From assembly GCA_027021685.1 (NCBI GenBank), contig JALUTW010000249.1, forward strand, positions 1-10,529: 10,529 bases of DNA. The letters run 5' to 3'. This document shows, piece after piece, positions 6,390-10,529 of this stretch. Numbering within the stretch: the first letter of the stretch is position 1; each line of letters begins with the position of its first letter. Below the pieces are notes generated by a model, which was given only the letters and a program-made list of their open reading frames with translations, ran no database searches and was not told the origin of the DNA. The translations under genes and the position numbers were made by a program. Source of the stretch: Chromatiales bacterium. GTDB taxonomy: Bacteria; Pseudomonadota; Gammaproteobacteria; CAMYNG01.

Positions 6390-6418
6390 TTGCCCGCGGG
6401 CCCCGTGCCGTCTAGAAT
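6390..6418 (+). promoter_or_regulatory. Candidate sigma70 promoter for argD-argF
   Basis: TTGCCC (6390-6395, 4 of 6) and TAGAAT (6413-6418, 5 of 6) are separated by 17 nt. The predicted transcript start, around 6424-6426, falls directly before the hairpin at 6428. No ArgR-box-like sequence is seen in the spacer. Confidence 0.5.
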
Positions 6419-6427
6419 TGGGCACTT

Positions 6428-6456
6428 CGGCAGCCGTGCGGCTGCCGTTTGTTTTT
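6428..6456 (+). terminator. Terminator-like hairpin in the argD leader
   Basis: The stem CGGCAGCC (6428-6435) with GGCTGCCG (6440-6447) encloses a GTGC loop and is followed by TTTGTTTTT. This is a good intrinsic terminator only 31 nt before the argD ATG and downstream of the candidate promoter. It could be an attenuator, a second read-through block behind the puuD-like terminator, or a 5'-end structure. Confidence 0.65.
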
Positions 6457-6487
6457 GGTCCCGGAAGCCCGGAGTCGAGGGAACACC

Positions 6488-7672
6488 ATGGAGCCGCTCA
6501 TGGCCACCTACAACCGACTGCCCGTGCAGTTCGTGCGCGGCGCGGGCGCCCGCCTGTGGGACGCGGACGGCCGGGAGTACCTGGACGCCCTGTCCGGCAT
6601 CGCCGTCTGCGGCCTGGGCCATGCCCATCCCGCGGTGGCCGAGGCGGTGTGCGACCAGGCCCGGACCCTGGTCCACACCTCCAACCTGTACCGGATTCCC
6701 CTGCAGGAGGAGCTGGGGGCCCGGCTCACGGCCCTGGCCGGCATGGACAAGGTCTTCTTCGCCAACTCCGGGGCCGAGGCCAACGAGGCCGCCATCAAGA
6801 TCGCCCGCCGCTACGGCCGCGAGCGGGGCATCGGCGTGCCCACCGTGGTGGTCATGGAAAACAGCTTCCACGGCCGCACCATGGCCACCCTCACCGCCAC
6901 CGGCAACCGCAGGGTGCAGGCCGGTTTCGAACCCCTGGTGCAGGGCTTCGTCCGCGCCCCCTACGACGACCTGGAAGCGCTGGAGGCCATCGCCGCCAAC
7001 GAGCCCAGCGTGGTGGCGGTGCTGGTGGAACCGGTCCAGGGCGAGGGCGGCATCCGCATCCCCGCGCCGGACTACCTGGCCGGTGTGCGCACCCTGTGCG
7101 ACGAGCACGGCTGGCTCATGATGGCCGACGAGATCCAGACCGGGATGTGCCGCAGCGGCCGCTGGTTCGCCTGCCAGCACGCCGGCGTGCAGCCCGATGT
7201 CATGACCCTGGCCAAGGCCCTGGGCAACGGCTTCCCCGTCGGTGCCTGCCTGGCCCGGGGCGAGGCCGCCGCGGTGCTGGGCCCGGGCAGCCACGGCTCC
7301 ACCTTCGGCGGCAACCCCCTGGCCAGCCGTGCGGCCCTGGCGGTGCTGGACACGCTGGAGCGGGAGCGGCTGGACCGGCGCGCGGCCGGGCTGGGCGCGC
7401 ACATGCTGGAGACCTTCCGCCAGCGCCTGGGCGGCATGGACGGCGTGCGCGAGGTACGCGGGCTGGGCCTGTTGCTGGGCATCGAGCTGGACCGTCCCTG
7501 TGGCGAGCTGGTGGACCGGGCGCTGGAGCGCGGCCTGCTCATCAACGTCACCGCCGACCAGGTGATCCGCCTGCTCCCGCCGCTCATCCTCAGCGACGAA
7601 GAGGCCGGGACCATCGTGGACACGGTGTGCGAGCTGGTGACCGCGTTTCTCGGCCAGGGGGCCGCGGCCTGA
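6488..7672 (+). CDS. argD: Acetylornithine aminotransferase (class III PLP aminotransferase)
   Basis: A 394-residue class III PLP-dependent aminotransferase of the ArgD type. It converts N-acetylglutamate semialdehyde to N-acetylornithine with glutamate as amino donor, and often also serves lysine synthesis as succinyldiaminopimelate aminotransferase. Visible elements: YLDALSGIAVCGLGHAHP near the start, the phosphate-binding NSGAEANE (93-100), NSFHGRT (125-131), EPVQGEGG (181-188), DEIQTGMCRSG (214-224, Asp214 contacts the PLP pyridine nitrogen) and the PLP lysine in LAKALGNGFPVGA (Lys243). Length and the HGRT and EIQTG motifs fit ArgD better than ornithine or GABA aminotransferases. The start at 6488 has GAGGGA 6-7 nt upstream; the ATG at 6500 is a possible alternative. 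It precedes argF by 10 nt, which strongly supports the arginine pathway. Confidence 0.95.
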   Translation: MEPLMATYNRLPVQFVRGAGARLWDADGREYLDALSGIAVCGLGHAHPAVAEAVCDQARTLVHTSNLYRIPLQEELGARLTALAGMDKVFFANSGAEANEAAIKIARRYGRERGIGVPTVVVMENSFHGRTMATLTATGNRRVQAGFEPLVQGFVRAPYDDLEALEAIAANEPSVVAVLVEPVQGEGGIRIPAPDYLAGVRTLCDEHGWLMMADEIQTGMCRSGRWFACQHAGVQPDVMTLAKALGNGFPVGACLARGEAAAVLGPGSHGSTFGGNPLASRAALAVLDTLERERLDRRAAGLGAHMLETFRQRLGGMDGVREVRGLGLLLGIELDRPCGELVDRALERGLLINVTADQVIRLLPPLILSDEEAGTIVDTVCELVTAFLGQGAAA

Positions 7673-7682
7673 GGAGCGGCCG

Positions 7683-8591
7683 GTGACCACGCGCCACTTC
7701 CTCACCCTGCTGGACCTGGCGCCGGAGGAACTCCGGCACATCGTCCGGCGCGCGGTGGAACTCAAGGCCATGCAGCGCCGGGGCGAGACCTACACCCCGC
7801 TGCCCAACAAGGTGCTGGGCATGGTGTTCGAGAAGTCCTCCACCCGCACCCGGGTCTCGTTCGAGACCGCCATGGTCCATTTCGGCGGCCATGCCATCTT
7901 CCTCTCGCCCCGCGACACCCAGCTCGGGCGCGGCGAGCCCATCGAGGACAGCGCCCGGGTGCTCTCGCGCATGGTGGACGTCATCATGATCCGCACGTTC
8001 GAGCACGAAAAGGTGGAGACCTTCGCCGCCCACTCGCGGGTGCCGGTGATCAACGGCCTCACCGACCTGTACCACCCGTGCCAGCTCCTGGCCGACGTGC
8101 AGACCTTCACCGAGCACCGCGGCGACATCGCCGGGCGCACCGTGTGCTACATCGGCGACGGCAACAACATGTGCCATTCCTATATCAACGCCGCGCGCCA
8201 GTTCGGGTTCCACCTGCGGGTGGCCACCCCGGAAGGGTACGAGCCGCGCGGCGACATTGCCGCCGCGGCGGGCGATGCGCTGACCCTCACCCACGATCCG
8301 CGCGAGGCCGCCGCCGGCGCCCACCTGGTGGTCACCGACGTCTGGGCCAGCATGGGCCAGGAGGAGGAGCAGGCCCGGCGCGTGCAGGACTTCACCGGTT
8401 TCCGCGTGACACCGGAGATCATGGCCCTGGCCGACGCCGATGCCCTGTTCATGCACTGCCTGCCCGCCCACCGCGGCGAGGAAGTGGACGCCGCCGTCAT
8501 CGACGGGCCACAGAGCGTGGTCTGGGACGAGGCCGAGAACCGCCTCCACGCCCAGAAGGCCCTGCTGGAGTTCCTGCTGGTGCGGCAATGA
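7683..8591 (+). CDS. argF: Ornithine carbamoyltransferase, anabolic
   Basis: A 302-residue ornithine carbamoyltransferase, which makes citrulline from ornithine and carbamoyl phosphate in arginine synthesis; the family works as a cytoplasmic trimer. Signature motifs are all intact: carbamoyl-phosphate-binding SSTRTR (52-57), HPCQ (131-134), the ornithine loop segment VTDVWASMGQEEE (217-229) and HCLPAHRGEEV (258-268). The start is GTG at 7683, with GAGGAG ending 6 nt upstream and overlapping the argD stop; the family N-terminus (HFLTLLDL) follows at once. Only 10 nt separate it from argD, and its TGA overlaps the ATG of the next gene (ATGA). The three genes therefore form one transcription unit. 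Lack of any arcA or arcC neighbour and coupling to argD point to the biosynthetic rather than the catabolic enzyme. Confidence 0.97.
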   Translation: MTTRHFLTLLDLAPEELRHIVRRAVELKAMQRRGETYTPLPNKVLGMVFEKSSTRTRVSFETAMVHFGGHAIFLSPRDTQLGRGEPIEDSARVLSRMVDVIMIRTFEHEKVETFAAHSRVPVINGLTDLYHPCQLLADVQTFTEHRGDIAGRTVCYIGDGNNMCHSYINAARQFGFHLRVATPEGYEPRGDIAAAAGDALTLTHDPREAAAGAHLVVTDVWASMGQEEEQARRVQDFTGFRVTPEIMALADADALFMHCLPAHRGEEVDAAVIDGPQSVVWDEAENRLHAQKALLEFLLVRQ

Positions 8592-9193
8592 TCCGCCCCC
8601 GCCCCGGTGCCGCCTTCTTCATTGTGGCCTGCATGCTGCTGGCCGTGGCGGCGGCCGCCGGTCCGCTGGAGGACGGCGCGGCGGCCTACGAGGCCGGCGA
8701 CTACGCCCGCGCCCGCACCCTGTGGGAACCGCTGGCCCGGCAGGGCGACGCCGATGCCCAGTTCAACCTGGCGCTCCTGTACATGAACGGCAAGGGGGTG
8801 GAGAAAAACGACCGCAAGGCCCTGCTGCTGTTCCTCGAGGCCGCGCGCCAGGGCCACGCCGAGGCCCAGTACAACGCCGGGCTGCTGTTCTATACCGGCC
8901 GCGGCATCGCCCGCTCCACCAAAGACGCCCTGCTGTGGTGGCGGCGCGCGGCGGACCAGGGCCTGGCCGCGGCCAAGTACAACCTGGGCATCATGTACGC
9001 CTACGGCGAGGGCGTGGGGGTGGACAACGAGCGCGCCATCGCCTTGTGGCGGGAAGCCGCCGGCGACGGCTATGCCGAGGCCATGAACGCCCTGGCCGTG
9101 GCCTACGAGAAAGGCTGGTTCGGCCTGCCGAAGGATCCGGCCAGGGCAAAGACCTGGCGCGAGAAGTACCGGCGCGCCCGCCCCGGACAGTAA
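8588..9193 (+). CDS. Secreted Sel1-repeat (TPR-like) protein
   Basis: A 201-residue protein with an N-terminal signal peptide (hydrophobic stretch at residues 9-24, ending VAAAAG) and then TPR/Sel1-like helical repeats. A TPR-like helix pair (EDGAAAYEAGDYARARTLWEPLA, 28-50) is followed by about four Sel1 repeats of roughly 36 residues. Repeat cores include GDADAQFNLALLYMNGKGV (53-71), GHAEAQYNAGLLFYTGRGI (89-107), GLAAAKYNLGIMYAYGEGV (125-143) and GYAEAMNALAVAYEKGWFG (161-179). Sel1 repeats are protein-binding scaffolds, and periplasmic ones are often linked to envelope or secretion functions; the partner here is unknown. Its ATG overlaps the argF stop (ATGA), implying translational coupling, although no link to arginine metabolism is obvious. 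Immediately after the stop codon begins a 54-nt tandem repeat array. Confidence 0.9.
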   Translation: MIRPRPGAAFFIVACMLLAVAAAAGPLEDGAAAYEAGDYARARTLWEPLARQGDADAQFNLALLYMNGKGVEKNDRKALLLFLEAARQGHAEAQYNAGLLFYTGRGIARSTKDALLWWRRAADQGLAAAKYNLGIMYAYGEGVGVDNERAIALWREAAGDGYAEAMNALAVAYEKGWFGLPKDPARAKTWREKYRRARPGQ

Positions 9194-9195
9194 TG

Positions 9196-9411
9196 CAGAG
9201 GGCGGAGGCCAGAAGACAGAGGTCAGAACGGGTGCAGGAGCGGCCCGTTCAGAGGACGGAGGACAGAGGACGGAGGACAGAACGGGTGCAGGAGCGGCCC
9301 GTTCAGAGGACGGAGGACAGAGGACAGAGGTCAGAACGGGTGCAGGAGCGGCCCGTTCAGAGGACGGAGGACAGAAGACAGAGATCAGAACGGGTGCAGG
9401 AGCGGCCCCTG
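9196..9411. repeat. 54-nt tandem repeat array, four units, with heptamer substructure
   Basis: Four head-to-tail 54-nt units fill nearly the whole 234-bp gap between the Sel1 gene and phoU. Each unit is 28 nt built from four 7-mers of the form CRGARGN (such as CAGAGGA and CGGAGGA) plus a 26-nt core (9224-9249, 9278-9303, 9332-9357, 9386-9411). The core contains GAACGGG and CCCGTTC arms around an 11-nt loop. Cores 1-3 are identical; core 4 diverges in its last bases and loses the right arm. The heptamer part varies more, most in the first unit. The array starts 2 nt after the Sel1 stop codon. It has no T-tract and does not look like a coding gene. Confidence 0.93.
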
Positions 9412-9416
9412 GCCGC
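9402..9416. terminator. GC-rich hairpin at the end of the repeat array
   Basis: GCGGCC-CCT-GGCCGC is a perfect 6-bp stem where the fourth repeat core diverges, 11 bp beyond the phoU stop codon. No T-tract is present. It may help end convergent transcripts, but this is uncertain. Confidence 0.3.
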
Positions 9417-9427
9417 GAACCCCCGGG

Positions 9428-10168
9428 TTACTCGTCGTTGCGGCGGCCGCGCGCGGCCTCGCGTGCCTCCTTCTCCACGTGCTCCAGGCTGGTGTGGCGC
9501 ACGTCCTTGCCCTCCACCAGGTAGATGACGTACTCGCAGATGTTGCGCGCGCGGTCGCCGATGCGCTCCAGCGCCCGGGCCGACCACATGACGTCCACCA
9601 CGTGGGGAATGGAGCGCGGATCCTCCATCATGTAGGTGATGAGCTCGCGCAGGATGCGTTCGTACTCCGAGTCGGCCTTGCGGTCCGACTTGGCCACCGC
9701 CACCGCCGCCCCCGTGTCCATGCGGGCGAAGGCGTCCAGCGCCCCGTGCAGCATGCGGATCACGTGTTCGCCCAGATGCGAGATGCCGCTGAGGATCTTG
9801 CGCGGGGCGTCGGCCTCGGCAAAGCGGATGGCCATGCGGCCGATGCGCTCGGCCTCGTCACCGATGCGCTCCAGGTCGGTGATGGTCTTGATCACGGCGA
9901 TGACCAGACGCAGGTCCGAGGCCGCCGGCTGGCGCCGGGCCAGGATCTGCGTGCACTCCTCGTCGATGGCCACCTCCATGGCATTGACCTTGTAGTCGTT
10001 GGTGACCACCACCTGGGCCAGGGTGGTGTCGCAGTCCACCAGCGCCTGCAGGGCATCGGTAAGCTGCTGCTCCACCAGGCCGCCCATGGCGAGCACCCGG
10101 TTGCGGATGTCTTCCAGTTCTTCATTGAACTGGCGCGAGATGTGCTGGTCCAGATGCAGCTTGTCCAT
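9428..10168 (-). CDS. phoU: Phosphate signalling protein PhoU
   Basis: A 246-residue PhoU (E. coli 241), a cytoplasmic all-helical protein with two three-helix PhoU domains. It links the PstSCAB phosphate transporter to the PhoR/PhoB two-component system and represses the Pho regulon when phosphate is plentiful. Both metal-binding signatures are present, one per domain: DLERIGDEAERIGR (98-111) and ALERIGDRARNICEYV (199-214). The start at 10168 has GGAGG about 7-11 nt upstream and the typical N-terminus (HISRQFNEELEDIRNRVLAMGGLVEQQL). It lies 23 nt downstream of pstB on the same strand, the usual order at the end of a pst operon. Its 3' end faces the repeat array and the convergent Sel1 gene. 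Confidence 0.97.
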   Translation of the reverse strand: MDKLHLDQHISRQFNEELEDIRNRVLAMGGLVEQQLTDALQALVDCDTTLAQVVVTNDYKVNAMEVAIDEECTQILARRQPAASDLRLVIAVIKTITDLERIGDEAERIGRMAIRFAEADAPRKILSGISHLGEHVIRMLHGALDAFARMDTGAAVAVAKSDRKADSEYERILRELITYMMEDPRSIPHVVDVMWSARALERIGDRARNICEYVIYLVEGKDVRHTSLEHVEKEAREAARGRRNDE

Positions 10169-10191
10169 GTCGTCCCCTCCGGGCCGCCGGC

Positions 10192-10529
10192 TCAGCCGTA
10201 GCGGCCGGTGATGTAGTCCTCGGTCTTCTTCTGCCGGGGATTGGTGAACAGGGTATTGGTGTCCGCGTACTCGATCAACTCACCCATGTACATGAAGGCC
10301 GTGTAGTCCGACACCCGGGCGGCCTGCTGCATGTTGTGGGTGACGATGACGATGGTGTAGCGGTCCTTGAGCTCGTAGATGAGCTCCTCGATCTTGAGCG
10401 TGGAAATGGGATCCAGCGCCGAGGCCGGCTCGTCCAGCAGCAGCACCTCGGGCTCCACCGCGATGGCGCGGGCGATAACCAGCCGCTGCTGCTGGCCGCC
10501 GGACAGGCCCAGGGCGTTGTCCTCCAGCC
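10192..10529 (-). CDS. pstB: Phosphate ABC transporter ATP-binding protein PstB (C-terminal part)
   Basis: The last 112 or so residues of PstB, the ATPase of the PstSCAB high-affinity phosphate importer. The frame is open to the window edge, so the start and the Walker A motif lie outside. The visible part has the ABC signature LSGGQQQR, Walker B VLLLDEP followed by ASALDPIST, and the H-loop THNMQQAARVSD. The PstB-like end FMYMGELIEYADTNTLFTNPRQKKTEDYITGRYG follows. The glutamine-rich signature, THNMQQA and YITGR.G ending identify PstB among ABC ATPases. It lies directly upstream of phoU in the same direction. Confidence 0.97.
   Translation of the reverse strand, partial: LEDNALGLSGGQQQRLVIARAIAVEPEVLLLDEPASALDPISTLKIEELIYELKDRYTIVIVTHNMQQAARVSDYTAFMYMGELIEYADTNTLFTNPRQKKTEDYITGRYG

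Noticed and set aside
6306..6487. ArgR-type operator upstream of argD
   Set aside because: No AT-rich dyad resembling the ArgR box could be found; the palindromes there are GC-rich.
6281..7771. A 496-codon minus-strand open frame opposite argD
   Set aside because: Antisense shadow of argD; it crosses the intrinsic terminator and leader region, and the product is low-complexity His/Gly/Ala-rich sequence.
9196..9411. CRISPR-like spacing (26-nt cores separated by 28-nt segments)
   Set aside because: The would-be spacers are near-identical heptamer repeats rather than unique sequences, there are only four units, and no cas gene is present.

Overview
This 10.5 kb window is GC-rich, gene-dense chromosomal DNA, most likely from a gammaproteobacterium, plausibly a halophilic or alkaliphilic Chromatiales/Ectothiorhodospiraceae-type lineage. 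That placement rests on RNase T, a CGFS monothiol glutaredoxin, arginine genes, pst/phoU and an AsnO-type amidotransferase linked to a compatible solute. It is inferred from gene content and base composition, not from a search. No phage, transposase, integrase, tRNA, rRNA or CRISPR array is visible. The genes are conserved housekeeping and metabolic functions with an unusual layer of short repeats and hairpins between them.

Layout, left to right. A secreted TraB/GumN-family protein (minus, 31-918) is divergent from rnt, RNase T (plus, 996-1643). rnt converges on grxD (minus, 1653-1988), and their stop codons sit in one 15-nt hairpin. Upstream of grxD on the same strand are an AsnO/AsnB-type amidotransferase (2128-3921) and a HyuB-type hydantoinase/oxoprolinase subunit (3922-5517), which abut as TAAATG. 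Divergent from hyuB is a 199-aa membrane protein equal to the N-terminal domain of the urate oxidase PuuD (plus, 5706-6305), followed by a strong intrinsic terminator. Next is a plus-strand cluster: argD (6488-7672), argF (7683-8591) and a secreted Sel1-repeat protein (8588-9193, coupled to argF by ATGA). A 54-nt tandem repeat array fills the gap to phoU (minus, 9428-10168), and the C-terminal part of pstB (minus) runs off the right edge.

How the genes work together. argD and argF supply two steps of ornithine/arginine synthesis. pstB and phoU are the distal end of a phosphate-uptake operon. grxD and rnt are a familiar gammaproteobacterial neighbourhood. The hyuB-asnO pair is less conventional: neither gene has its usual partner beside it (hyuA for hyuB; the dipeptide synthetase ngg for asnO), yet they are tightly coupled. 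The PuuD-domain gene likewise lacks the cytochrome c part of characterised PuuD.

No clearly new defence or mobile system is present. The best leads are the 54-nt array after the Sel1 gene, a heptanucleotide repeat that forms the C-terminal tail of HyuB, a terminator-like hairpin in the argD leader, and the partnerless hyuB-asnO and puuD-like genes.
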